From NCBI RefSeq assembly GCF_937888285.1, contig NZ_CALART010000097.1, forward strand, positions 1 through 64,000: 64,000 nt of DNA. Reading direction: 5' to 3'. This DNA is from an uncultured Aquimonas sp. (GTDB taxonomy: Bacteria; Pseudomonadota; Gammaproteobacteria; Xanthomonadales; Xanthomonadaceae). The notes beneath the pieces are model-generated. The model ran no database searches. It was not told where the DNA came from and saw nothing but the letters and a program-made list of their open reading frames with translations. This document shows positions 46,187 to 54,144 of the stretch, piece after piece. Made by a program: the position numbers and the translations under genes. Each line of letters begins with the position of its first letter. The first letter of the stretch is position 1.

Positions 46187-47389
46187 TCAGAAGCTGTCGG
46201 CAGGCACCCGCACAAAGCCTTCCATCAGGATGCGCGCGCTGCGGCTCATGATCGCCTTGGTGACGCTCCACTCGCCGTTCTCGCAGCGCGCCTCGGCGCC
46301 GACGCGCAGGGTGCCGGACGGATGCCCGAAGCGCACCACGCTGCGCTCACCGCCACCGGCCGCGGCATTGACCACGGTGCCGGGAATCGAAGCCGCAGTG
46401 GCGATCGCGACCGCGGCCGTTCCCATCATCGCGTGATGCAGCTTGCCCATCGACAGCGCGCGCACGCGCAGGTCGATCTCGTCGGCGCGCACGGTCTTGC
46501 CACTGGAGCTGAGGTAGTCGGCGGCGGGTGCGACGAAGGCCACCTTGGGCGTGTGCTGGCGCTTTGCGGCCTCTTCCGGCGTCTTGATCAGACCCATGCG
46601 CAGCGCACCGGCCGTGCGGATGGCCTCGAAGCGTGCGAGTGCTGCGGCATCGCCATTGATCTCGCCCTGCAGCTCACTGCCGCTGCAGCCGATGTCGGCG
46701 GCATGGACGAACACGGTCGGAATGCCGGCGGTGATCATCGTCGCCTGCAGCCGGCCGATGCCGGGCACGTCCAGGGTGTCCACGAGATTGCCGGTGGGGA
46801 ACAGCGCGCCGCCGCCCTCGCCTTCGCCCTCGTCAGCCGGGTCGATGAACTCCAGCACGATCTCGGCGGCCGGAAAGGTCACGCCGTCCAGCTCGAAGTC
46901 GCCGGTCTCCTGCACCTGCCCGTTGGTCACCGGCACATGCGCCAGAATCGTCTTGCCGATATTGGCCTGCCAGATCCGCACCACGCAGATGCCGTCCTCC
47001 GGCACGCGACCGGCATCGACATAGCCCGCCTGCAGCGCGAAGGCACCCGCGGCGGTGGAGAGGTTGCCGCAGTTACCGGACCAGTCGACGAAGTCGCTGT
47101 CGATCGAGACCTGGCCGTAGAGGTAGTCGACGTCGTGCTCGGGCCTGGCGCTCTTCGACAGGATCACGCACTTGCTGGTCGACGAGGTCGCCCCGCCCAT
47201 GCCGTCGGTATGCTTGGCATAGGGGTCGGGGCTGCCGATCACCCGCTGGAACAGCCGATCACGCGCGCGGCCGGGCACCTGTGCCGATTCCGGCAGGTCT
47301 TCCAGACGGAAGAACACGCCTTTGGAGGTGCCGCCGCGGTAGTAGGTGGCGGGGATGCGGAGCTGGGGGGCGTGGGGGTGGTGGGGCAT
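46187..47389 (-). CDS. prpF: PrpF, 2-methylaconitate cis-trans isomerase
   Basis: A 400-residue protein that isomerises the 2-methylaconitate made by AcnD, so the pathway can proceed without PrpD. It shows the family opening IPATYYRGGTSKGVFFR and conserved blocks DGMGGATSSTSKCVILS, DWSGNCGNLSTAAGAFAL and HHAMMGTAAVAIATAASIPGT. The invariant lysine of GGTSKG and the cysteine in GNCGNLS are present. The ATG at 47389 follows the DUF559 stop by only two bases. Confidence 0.95.
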   Translation of the reverse strand: MPHHPHAPQLRIPATYYRGGTSKGVFFRLEDLPESAQVPGRARDRLFQRVIGSPDPYAKHTDGMGGATSSTSKCVILSKSARPEHDVDYLYGQVSIDSDFVDWSGNCGNLSTAAGAFALQAGYVDAGRVPEDGICVVRIWQANIGKTILAHVPVTNGQVQETGDFELDGVTFPAAEIVLEFIDPADEGEGEGGGALFPTGNLVDTLDVPGIGRLQATMITAGIPTVFVHAADIGCSGSELQGEINGDAAALARFEAIRTAGALRMGLIKTPEEAAKRQHTPKVAFVAPAADYLSSSGKTVRADEIDLRVRALSMGKLHHAMMGTAAVAIATAASIPGTVVNAAAGGGERSVVRFGHPSGTLRVGAEARCENGEWSVTKAIMSRSARILMEGFVRVPADSF

Positions 47390-47391
47390 GG

Positions 47392-47790
47392 TCAATCCTC
47401 GACTCGTGTAGGCGTTGCGCCCCTCTCCCCTGGAGGGAGAGGGGTCGGGGGAGAGGGGGAAGACACTTGCAGCACGCTCAAGATCTGCTTCAGAACTGCC
47501 TCAGGCTCCCACAAGATCTGGTCGTTCCAGAAACGCATCACCCGATAGCCGCGATCGGCGAGCCATGCATCGCGCTCTCGGTCAGGCGCGGAGTCGGCGT
47601 GCTGACCTCCATCCGCTTCGACAACGAGCTTCGCACCCAGATGTACGAAGTCGACGATGTAGGGTCCGATAGGGTGCTGGCGTCTGAACTTCTGACCACA
47701 GAGCCGGTTCGCCCGGAGCCTGCGCCAGAGAAAGTGCTCCGCATCCGTCATGTTGTTGCGCAAGCGCTTGGCAAAGTCGCGAGATTCCAT
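47392..47790 (-). CDS. DUF559-family Vsr-like endonuclease
   Basis: A 132-residue protein of the DUF559 family (PD-(D/E)xK fold, related to the very-short-patch repair nuclease). Signatures are MTDAEHFLWRRLRANRLCGQ, FRRQHPIGPYIVDFVHLGAKL with D47, and LVVEADGGQH with E59 and H64. The domain ends near residue 110; the last about 22 residues (SPSPPTPLPPGERGATPTRV) are encoded by a GAGAGGGG hairpin repeat that has replaced or extended the natural 3' end. It lies between acnD and prpF and is unrelated to propionate metabolism. More repeat copies lie just upstream. Confidence 0.88.
   Translation of the reverse strand: MESRDFAKRLRNNMTDAEHFLWRRLRANRLCGQKFRRQHPIGPYIVDFVHLGAKLVVEADGGQHADSAPDRERDAWLADRGYRVMRFWNDQILWEPEAVLKQILSVLQVSSPSPPTPLPPGERGATPTRVED
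47420..47459. repeat. GAGAGGGG hairpin element within DUF559 3' end
   Basis: CCCCTCTCCCCTGGAGGGAG continues to AGGGG, a perfect stem, followed by TCGGGGGAGAGGGGG. It is translated as the tail of the DUF559 protein. Confidence 0.8.
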
Positions 47791-47831
47791 CCCCCTCTCC
47801 CCAACCCCTCCCCCTCCAGGGGGGAGGGGCT
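47789..47831. repeat. GAGAGGGG hairpin element, 5' of DUF559
   Basis: Inverted relative to the copy at 47420. It contains CCCCCTCTCCCCAACCCCTC, then a CCCCTCCAGGGGGGAGGGG stem, and begins at the DUF559 start codon. Together with 47420-47459 it brackets the gene. Confidence 0.8.
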
Positions 47832-47991
47832 CAGATAACTGGCCCGCGTTGCCAACGACGGGCATCACAACGAAAAAAACTGCGCCCGCCAAACCCCATC
47901 GACGCTCTTGACGACAACCAACTTTGGCGCGCCCCAGCAGACCAGTCGTCGCACATGCATTCACCGCAACATTTCGAACTGCCGCATCACT

Positions 47992-48031
47992 CCCCTCTCC
48001 CCTTGAGGGAGAGGGGTTGGGGAAGAGGGGG
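47992..48031. repeat. GAGAGGGG hairpin element, third copy of this cluster
   Basis: CCCCTCTCCCCTTGAGGGAG continuing to AGGGGTTGGGGAAGAGGGGG, the same orientation as the 47420 copy. It lies between DUF559 and acnD. Confidence 0.8.
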
Positions 48032-48133
48032 CAAAGTGCGAAAGCGTCGAGCATGCAGCGCAAGCTCGGACCAGATGCACTCAGCATCCCAGCACTACCT
48101 AAGCTCAACTCGCGACAACTGCATCCGCCTCGC

Positions 48134-50740
48134 TCACCCCACCCCCGCCAGAAAATCCTGCGCAAACCGCTGCAGCACGCCACCCGCCTCGTAGATGGAC
48201 ACCTCTTCCGCCGTATCCAGGCGACAGCGGACCGGCACCTCGACGCGCTCGCCGTTGCGGCGGTGGACCACCAGCGTGAGCGTGGCGCCGGGCGTGTGCT
48301 CGCCGATCACGTCGTAGGTTTCGGTGCCGTCCAAGCCCAGCGTCAGCCGCGTGGTACCCGGCAGGAACTCGCAGGGCAGCACGCCCATGCCGATCAGGTT
48401 GGTGCGATGGATGCGCTCGAAGCCCTCGGCGACGATGGCCTCGACGCCGGCCAGGCGCACGCCCTTGGCCGCCCAGTCACGCGAGCTGCCCTGGCCGTAA
48501 TCGGCGCCGGCGATGATGATCAGCGGCTGGCCGCGCTCCATATAGGTCTCGATCGCCTCCCACATGCGCATGACCTGGCCTTCGGGCTCGACGCGGGCCA
48601 GCGAACCGCGGCGCACCTTGCCTTCGGCATCGCGGACCATCTCGTTCTGCAGGGTCGGGTTGGCGAAGGTGGCGCGCTGCGCGGTCAGGTGGTCGCCGCG
48701 GTGGGTCGCATACGAATTGAAGTCCTCTTCCGGCAGGCCCATCTTGGCGAGGTATTCGCCGGCCGCGCTGTCGAGCAGGATCGCGTTGGACGGCGACAGG
48801 TGGTCGGTGGTGATGTTGTCACCCAGCACCGCCAGCGGGCGCAGGCCACTGAGCGTGCGCGGCTTGGCCAGGGCGCCCTCCCAGTAGGGCGGACGGCGGA
48901 TGTAGGTGCTCATCGGCCGCCAGTCGTAGAGCGGGCTGACCTTCTCGCCGCTGTCGACCTGCAGCTTGAACATCGGCTCGTAGACGGCACGGAACTGCTC
49001 GGGCCTGACCGCCTGCTTCACGATCGCGTCGATCTCGGCATCGCTCGGCCACAGGTCCTTCAGCAGGATCGGCGTGCCGTCCTCGCGGTGGCCCAGCGCA
49101 TCGCGCTCGATGTCGAAGCGGATGGTGCCGGCGATGGCATAGGCCACCACCAGCGGCGGCGAGGCAAGGAAGGCCTGCTTGGCGTAGGGATGGATGCGGC
49201 CATCGAAGTTGCGGTTGCCGCTGAGCACGGCGGTGGCATACAGGTCGCGCTCGATGATCTCCTGCTGGATGGCCGGATCGAGCGCGCCGCTCATGCCGTT
49301 ACAGGTGGTGCAGGCAAACGCCACGATGCCGAAGCCGAGCTTCTCCAGCTCGGACTTGAGCCCGGCTTCTTCGAGGTACAGCGCCACCGCCTTCGAGCCC
49401 GGCGCCAGCGAGCTCTTCACCCAGGGCTTGCGCGACAGGCCCAGCGCGTTGGCCTTCTTCGCCAGCAGCGCCGCGGCGATGACGTTGCGCGGGTTCGAGG
49501 TGTTGGTGCAGCTGGTGATGGCGGCGATGATCACCGCGCCGTCGGGCATCAGGCCCTGCGCTTCCTGCGCACGCGCAGCGTCCAGGTTGACCGCGATGCC
49601 CTTGGCGGCGAGATCGGCCGTCGCCACGCGCGCGTGCGGGTTGGACGGCCCGGCCATGTTGCGCACCACGCTCGACAGATCGAAGTGCAGGGTGCGCTCG
49701 TAGGTGGCGGTGGCGAGGTCATCGGCCCACAGGCCGGCGGTCTTGGCATAGGTCTCGACCAGGGCGACCTGCTCGTCGCTGCGGCCGGTCAGGCGCAGGT
49801 AGTCCAGCGTCTGGCCGTCGATGAAGAACATCGCAGCGGTCGCGCCGTACTCCGGCGCCATATTGGAGATCGTCGCGCGGTCGCCCAGCGTCAGCGCCGA
49901 AGCCCCCTCACCGCGGAACTCAAGATAGGCGCCGACCACTTTCGATTTGCGCAGGAATTCGGTCAGCGCCAGCACGATGTCGGTGGCGGTAATGCCCGGC
50001 TGCGGCTTGCCGCTCAGCTCGACGCCGACGATCTCCGGCAGGCGCATCCACGAAGCGCGACCCAGCATCACGTTCTCGGCTTCGAGCCCGCCGACGCCGA
50101 CTGCGATCACGCCCAGCGCATCCACGTGCGGGGTGTGGCTGTCGGTACCGACACAGGTGTCAGGAAAGGCCACGCCGTCCTGGACGTAGATCACCGGCGA
50201 CATCTTCTCCAGATTTATCTGGTGCATGATGCCGTTACCCGGCGGAATCACATCGACGTTTCGGAAGGCGCGCTTGGTCCAGTCGATGAAGTGGAAGCGG
50301 TCCTCGTTGCGACGGTCCTCGATGGCGCGGTTGCGCTCGAAGGCGTCCGGCACATAGCCGCCGCACTCGACCGCCAGCGAGTGGTCGACGATGAGCTGCA
50401 CCGGCACCACCGGATTCACTTTCGCCGGATCGCCGCCCTGATCCGCGATGGCGTCGCGCAGGCCGGCAAGATCGACCAGCGCGGTCTGGCCGAGGATGTC
50501 GTGGCAGACCACCCGCGCCGGAAACCACGGGAAATCGCGCTCGCGCTTGCGATGGACGATCTGCTCCAGGCACTCGCGCAGGATCGAAGGCTCGCAGCGA
50601 CGCACGATGTTCTCGGCGTGCACGCGCGCGGTGTAGGACAGGGTCGCCCAGGTGCCCGGCTGGATCGCATCGACCGCCTCGCGGGCGTCGAACCAGTCGA
50701 GGGCGGTGCCGGGCAGCGGTTTGCGGTGCTGAGTGTTCAT
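48134..50740 (-). CDS. acnD: AcnD, Fe/S-dependent 2-methylcitrate dehydratase
   Basis: A 868-residue aconitase-family enzyme that dehydrates 2-methylcitrate to the 2-methylaconitate isomer used by PrpF. Cluster-binding cysteines are C411 in ITSCTNTSNP and C477/C480 in FACTTCNGM. The aconitase C-terminal swivel domain (about 690-860) has ADYGQGSSRDWAAKG. The pairing with prpF in one cluster identifies it as AcnD, not housekeeping AcnA. The start ATG gives MNTQHRKPLPGT, typical of AcnD. The gene is preceded by repeat-rich sequence, not another prp gene. Confidence 0.95.
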   Translation of the reverse strand: MNTQHRKPLPGTALDWFDAREAVDAIQPGTWATLSYTARVHAENIVRRCEPSILRECLEQIVHRKRERDFPWFPARVVCHDILGQTALVDLAGLRDAIADQGGDPAKVNPVVPVQLIVDHSLAVECGGYVPDAFERNRAIEDRRNEDRFHFIDWTKRAFRNVDVIPPGNGIMHQINLEKMSPVIYVQDGVAFPDTCVGTDSHTPHVDALGVIAVGVGGLEAENVMLGRASWMRLPEIVGVELSGKPQPGITATDIVLALTEFLRKSKVVGAYLEFRGEGASALTLGDRATISNMAPEYGATAAMFFIDGQTLDYLRLTGRSDEQVALVETYAKTAGLWADDLATATYERTLHFDLSSVVRNMAGPSNPHARVATADLAAKGIAVNLDAARAQEAQGLMPDGAVIIAAITSCTNTSNPRNVIAAALLAKKANALGLSRKPWVKSSLAPGSKAVALYLEEAGLKSELEKLGFGIVAFACTTCNGMSGALDPAIQQEIIERDLYATAVLSGNRNFDGRIHPYAKQAFLASPPLVVAYAIAGTIRFDIERDALGHREDGTPILLKDLWPSDAEIDAIVKQAVRPEQFRAVYEPMFKLQVDSGEKVSPLYDWRPMSTYIRRPPYWEGALAKPRTLSGLRPLAVLGDNITTDHLSPSNAILLDSAAGEYLAKMGLPEEDFNSYATHRGDHLTAQRATFANPTLQNEMVRDAEGKVRRGSLARVEPEGQVMRMWEAIETYMERGQPLIIIAGADYGQGSSRDWAAKGVRLAGVEAIVAEGFERIHRTNLIGMGVLPCEFLPGTTRLTLGLDGTETYDVIGEHTPGATLTLVVHRRNGERVEVPVRCRLDTAEEVSIYEAGGVLQRFAQDFLAGVG

Positions 50741-50847
50741 TTGAGAGCCGGGATTGGGGATTTGGGATTTGGGATTCGTTGAAGCCGGCGGACCGGGAAA
50801 CTGAGGAAATCATGCCGCCTCAAGGCCGCCGGAGCTTCACGCTCTGC

Positions 50848-50885
50848 TCCCCTCTCCCCACGGGAGAGGGGTCGGGGGTGAGGGG
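50848..50885. repeat. GAGAGGGG hairpin element between acnD and the GNAT gene
   Basis: CCCCTCTCCCCACGGGAGAG continuing to GGGTCGGGGGTGAGGGG. A near-perfect stem of the same family as those around DUF559. Confidence 0.8.
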
Positions 50886-50943
50886 CTGTGCGGAGCCGAG
50901 CAAACCTGGCTGCGAGATTGTGGAAGTGCGCTCTGTAACGCTC

Positions 50944-51022
50944 CTCACCCCGGGTCCACCTTCGCTTCGCCAGCGCTCTCCAGCCATGGACTTCCACCGG
51001 CCGTCCAAAGCGGGCTGGGATC
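50944..51022. repeat. CCACCTTCGCTTCGC repeat, copy 1
   Basis: An 80-base element with CCACCTTCGCTTCGC, CCAGCCATGGACTTCCACCG and GGGCTGGGATCGCTCC, matched by the central part of the composite element at 51620-51720 (about 85% by eye). It lies 60 bases from the hairpin element at 50848. Confidence 0.75.
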
Positions 51023-51066
51023 GCTCCGCAGGGACAGGCAGATGGCAGGGTCGTCAGGTTTGGCAT

Positions 51067-51564
51067 CTAGTACGACACCTGCTTTTTGAAGCCAATGTGG
51101 CTATCGACATAGCCCAGGCCGCGGTAGAACCGATGCGCATCGACGCGACTCGCGTCGGAAGTCAGCTGCAGCAGGCTGCAGCCACGCTCCCGTGCACGCG
51201 CCTCGCAGGCACGCATCAGCTGCGCGCCGAAGCCTTGGCCACGCACATCGGAAGCGATACGTACCGCTTCGACGTTGCAGCGCCAGGCACCGCCGCGGCT
51301 CAGGCCGGGGATGAAGCTGAGCTGGGCCATGCCGATGATGCGGCCATCGAGCTCGGCCACCAGAAGCTGCTGGTTCGGGTCTGCGCTGATCGCGTCGAAG
51401 GCCTTGAGGTAGCTGGGGTTTGCAGCGTCGAGCTCGCGGTTCTTGCCAAGCGTGTCGTCTGCGATCAGGGCGAGCAGTGCGCCGAGATCGCCAACGTGCG
51501 CAGGCCTGAAGACTGGACTCAGGGGCTCGGATTGACGCACGTCTGCAGTGCAGGTGGGACTCAT
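51067..51564 (-). CDS. GNAT-family N-acetyltransferase
   Basis: A 165-residue acetyltransferase. The acetyl-CoA-binding motif A is VRIASDVRGQGFGAQLMRAC (about 100-120), and the downstream SRVDAHRFYRGLGY motif is typical of small-molecule or protein-terminal GNATs. It is read in the same direction as the prp genes, between prpC and acnD, but has no known role in the methylcitrate cycle. Repeat elements lie on both sides. The start at 51564 begins MSPTCTAD; an upstream extension reads through a repeat and is rejected. Confidence 0.85.
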   Translation of the reverse strand: MSPTCTADVRQSEPLSPVFRPAHVGDLGALLALIADDTLGKNRELDAANPSYLKAFDAISADPNQQLLVAELDGRIIGMAQLSFIPGLSRGGAWRCNVEAVRIASDVRGQGFGAQLMRACEARARERGCSLLQLTSDASRVDAHRFYRGLGYVDSHIGFKKQVSY

Positions 51565-51619
51565 CGGAACACTCCGAGCAGGAATGCCGCGGCTTGGAGA
51601 AGTTGGTCGCTTCGACCGG

Positions 51620-51720
51620 ACCCTCTCCCCAACCCCACCTTCGCTTCGCTTGGGCTCCTCCAGCCATGGACTGCCACCGGCAGTCCATAAGCGGCTGGGA
51701 TCGCTCCACCGGGAGAGGGG
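51620..51720. repeat. Composite repeat between GNAT gene and prpC
   Basis: ACCCTCTCCCC begins and GGGAGAGGGG ends the element, which are the two arms of the GAGAGGGG hairpin. Between them is a copy of the CCACCTTCGCTTCGC repeat with CCATGGACTGCCACCGGCAG. The second repeat therefore sits inside the first, or the two are parts of one larger unit. Confidence 0.7.
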
Positions 51721-51818
51721 CTTGAATGCACAGGACGATGGGACTGGCCGAAGGGTGGTGACGAAACGGATCGCTTCAATCGAATCCCGAATCCCCAATC
51801 ACCAATCCCAGCTTTCGC

Positions 51819-52988
51819 TCAGCTCCGCTGATCAATCGGCACAAACTTCAGATCCTCAGGCCCCACGTAGTTCGCGCTGGGCCGGATGATCTTGCCGTCG
51901 ATGCGCTGCTCGATCACGTGCGCGCTCCAGCCGCTGGTGCGGGCGATCACGAACAGCGGGGTGAACATGGCGGTGGGCACGCCCATCATGTGGTAGCTCA
52001 CCGCACTGAACCAGTCGAGGTTGGGGAACATCTTCTTGATGTCCCACATCACCGACTCCAGGCGCTCGGCGATGTTGTACATCTTCATCGAGCCGGCCTC
52101 CTCCGACAGCTCTTCGGCCACGCGCTTGATTACCACGTTGCGCGGGTCGGAAACGGTGTAGACCGGGTGGCCGAAGCCGATGATGACTTCCTTGCGCTCG
52201 ACGCGGGCGCGGATGTCGGCCTCGGCCTCGTCCGGCGTGTCGTAACGCTTCTGAACTTCGAAGGCGACCTCGTTGGCGCCGCCGTGCTTGGGGCCGCGCA
52301 GCGCGCCGATCGCACCGGCGATGCAGCTGTACATGTCCGAGCCGGTGCCAGCGATCACGCGGCCGGTGAAGGTGCTGGCGTTGAACTCGTGCTCGGCGTA
52401 CAGCACCAGCGAGGTGTGCATGGCGGCGACCCAGCTCTGCTTGGGCTTCTCGCCGTGCAGCAGGTGCAGGAAGTGGCCGCCAATCGAGTCATCATCGGTC
52501 TCGACTTCGATGCGCTTGCCGTTGTGGCTGTAGTGGTACCAGTACAGCAGCATCGAACCCAGCGAGGCCATGAGCTTGTCGGCGATGCCGCGCGCGTCGG
52601 GATGGTTGTGGTCGTCCTTCTCGGGCGTCAGGCAGCCGAGCACCGACACGCCGGTGCGCATCACGTCCATCGGATGCGCCGAGGGAGGCAGCTGCTCCAG
52701 CGCCGTCTTCAACGCTGCCGGCAGGCCGCGCAGACTCCGCAGCTTCGCCTTGTAGGCCTTGAGTTCGGCGCGGTTCGGCAGCTTGCCGTGCACCAGCAGG
52801 TGGGCGATCTCTTCGAACTCGCAGCTGCGCGCGACGTCGAGGATGTCGTAGCCGCGGTAGTGCAGGTCATTGCCGCTGCGGCCCACGGTGCAGAGCGCGG
52901 TGTTGCCGGCGGCGGTGCCGGACAGGGCGACGGACTTCTTGGGCTTGAAGCCGGGGGTGGCGGGGGCGGTGGATTCGGTCACGGTCAT
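51819..52988 (-). CDS. prpC: 2-methylcitrate synthase
   Basis: A 389-residue citrate-synthase-family enzyme that condenses propionyl-CoA with oxaloacetate. Catalytic residues are H235 (GPKHGGAN), H274 (GFGHPVYT) and D325 (FPNLDWFSAV); HEFNAS at 200-205 binds oxaloacetate. It lacks the long N-terminal domain of type II citrate synthases, as expected for PrpC. The ATG at 52988 gives MTVTESTAPATPGFKPKKSV, and the gene follows prpB by 64 bases in the same direction. Confidence 0.95.
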   Translation of the reverse strand: MTVTESTAPATPGFKPKKSVALSGTAAGNTALCTVGRSGNDLHYRGYDILDVARSCEFEEIAHLLVHGKLPNRAELKAYKAKLRSLRGLPAALKTALEQLPPSAHPMDVMRTGVSVLGCLTPEKDDHNHPDARGIADKLMASLGSMLLYWYHYSHNGKRIEVETDDDSIGGHFLHLLHGEKPKQSWVAAMHTSLVLYAEHEFNASTFTGRVIAGTGSDMYSCIAGAIGALRGPKHGGANEVAFEVQKRYDTPDEAEADIRARVERKEVIIGFGHPVYTVSDPRNVVIKRVAEELSEEAGSMKMYNIAERLESVMWDIKKMFPNLDWFSAVSYHMMGVPTAMFTPLFVIARTSGWSAHVIEQRIDGKIIRPSANYVGPEDLKFVPIDQRS

Positions 52989-53052
52989 GCTCCGTTGACG
53001 GGAAAGAGTGTGCGCTGCGGCCGAGGCTCGCCGCGCAGGCGTCGGGATCGGC

Positions 53053-53940
53053 TTACTGCCTGGCCTTGGCGAACAGCGCATCCAGACGCTGCTCGAAGGC
53101 GTGGTAGCCGATCGCTTCATACAGCTCCATGCGCGTCTGCATGGTGTCGACCACGTTCTTCTGCGTGCCGTCGCGGCGGATCGCGGTGTAGACGTTCTCG
53201 GCGGCCTTGTTCATGGCGCGGAAGGCCGACAGCGGATACAGCACGATGCCGACGTCGGCGCCGGCCAGCTCGTCGACGGTGAACAGCGGGGTCGACCCGA
53301 ACTCGGTGATGTTGGCGAGGATCGGCACCTTCACCGCGGCGGCGAACTGCCGGTACATCGCCAGCTCGGTCATGGCCTCGGGAAAGATCATGTCGGCGCC
53401 GGCCTCGACGCAGGCCACGGCGCGCTCGATGGCCTTGTCCAAACCTTCCACCGCCAGCGCATCGGTGCGCGCCATGATCACGAAGTCGGGATCGGTGCGC
53501 GCATCCACCGCGGCCTTGATGCGGTCGACCATCTCGGCCTGGCTGACGATCTCCTTGCCCGGACGATGGCCGCAGCGCTTGGCGCCGACCTGGTCCTCGA
53601 TGTGCATCGCACCCGCGCCGAACTTGATCAGCGACTTCACCGTGCGCGCCACGTTGAAGGCCGAGGGCCCGAAGCCGGTGTCGACGTCGACCAGCAGCGG
53701 CAGGTCGCAGACGTCGGTGATGCGGCGGACGTCGGTGAGCACGTCATCCAGCGTGCTGATGCCGAGATCGGGCAGGCCCAGCGAACCCGCGGCCACGCCG
53801 CCGCCCGACAGATAGATCGCCTTGAAGCCGGCGCGCTTCGCCAGCAGGGCATGGTTGGCATTGATCGCGCCCGGCAGCTGCAGCGGCTTCTCGCTGGCGA
53901 CGGCGGCGCGGAACTTGGCACCGGCGGAAACGTGGCTCAT
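53053..53940 (-). CDS. prpB: Methylisocitrate lyase
   Basis: A 295-residue enzyme that cleaves 2-methylisocitrate to pyruvate and succinate, the last step of the cycle. The isocitrate-lyase-family catalytic cysteine is C123 in KRCGHRPGK; VDVDTGFG and MHIEDQ supply metal-binding acidic residues. AGGAG six bases before the ATG at 53940 fixes the start. It is the first gene after a candidate sigma-54 promoter. Confidence 0.95.
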   Translation of the reverse strand: MSHVSAGAKFRAAVASEKPLQLPGAINANHALLAKRAGFKAIYLSGGGVAAGSLGLPDLGISTLDDVLTDVRRITDVCDLPLLVDVDTGFGPSAFNVARTVKSLIKFGAGAMHIEDQVGAKRCGHRPGKEIVSQAEMVDRIKAAVDARTDPDFVIMARTDALAVEGLDKAIERAVACVEAGADMIFPEAMTELAMYRQFAAAVKVPILANITEFGSTPLFTVDELAGADVGIVLYPLSAFRAMNKAAENVYTAIRRDGTQKNVVDTMQTRMELYEAIGYHAFEQRLDALFAKARQ

Positions 53941-54006
53941 GGGAACTCCTGGTCGAAGGATCGGGGCAGAACGCACGTCGCAACGCGCGGGGCTTGAGCC
54001 TGCTGC

Positions 54007-54022
54007 ATCAAGACCCGTGCCA
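54007..54022 (-). promoter_or_regulatory. Candidate sigma-54 promoter of the prp operon
   Basis: On the minus strand TGGCAC-GGGTC-TTGAT matches the sigma-54 -24/-12 consensus with one change in the -12 box (TTGA for TTGC). The expected start of transcription lies about 55 bases before the prpB start codon. A PrpR-type enhancer protein is encoded divergently. Confidence 0.65.
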
Positions 54023-54107
54023 GTGCCGGCATGCATCGTGGAGATCTGCAAACCACTGATTCCTTTGAGCATGGGCAACAGAAGAGCGCCTGAACGTCGC
54101 AGCACTG

Positions 54108-54132
54108 TGTTTCAATGCGACACCGCGAAACA
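54108..54132. promoter_or_regulatory. Possible PrpR-binding inverted repeat
   Basis: TGTTTC and GAAACA are inverted across 13 bases. A second GAAACATG follows at 54140-54147, overlapping the prpR start. The site lies about 85-110 bases upstream of the candidate sigma-54 promoter, a usual distance for an enhancer site. Confidence 0.5.
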
Positions 54133-54144
54133 TGGCAATGAAAC

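Noticed and set aside
47791..48183. N-terminal extension of the DUF559 protein by 131 residues
   Set aside because: The extension is translated from repeats and intergenic DNA; the conserved domain starts at the ATG at 47790.
47924..50782. A 952-codon open frame opposite acnD
   Set aside because: Antisense of acnD, which is complete and conserved; the frame also reads through repeat DNA at its start.
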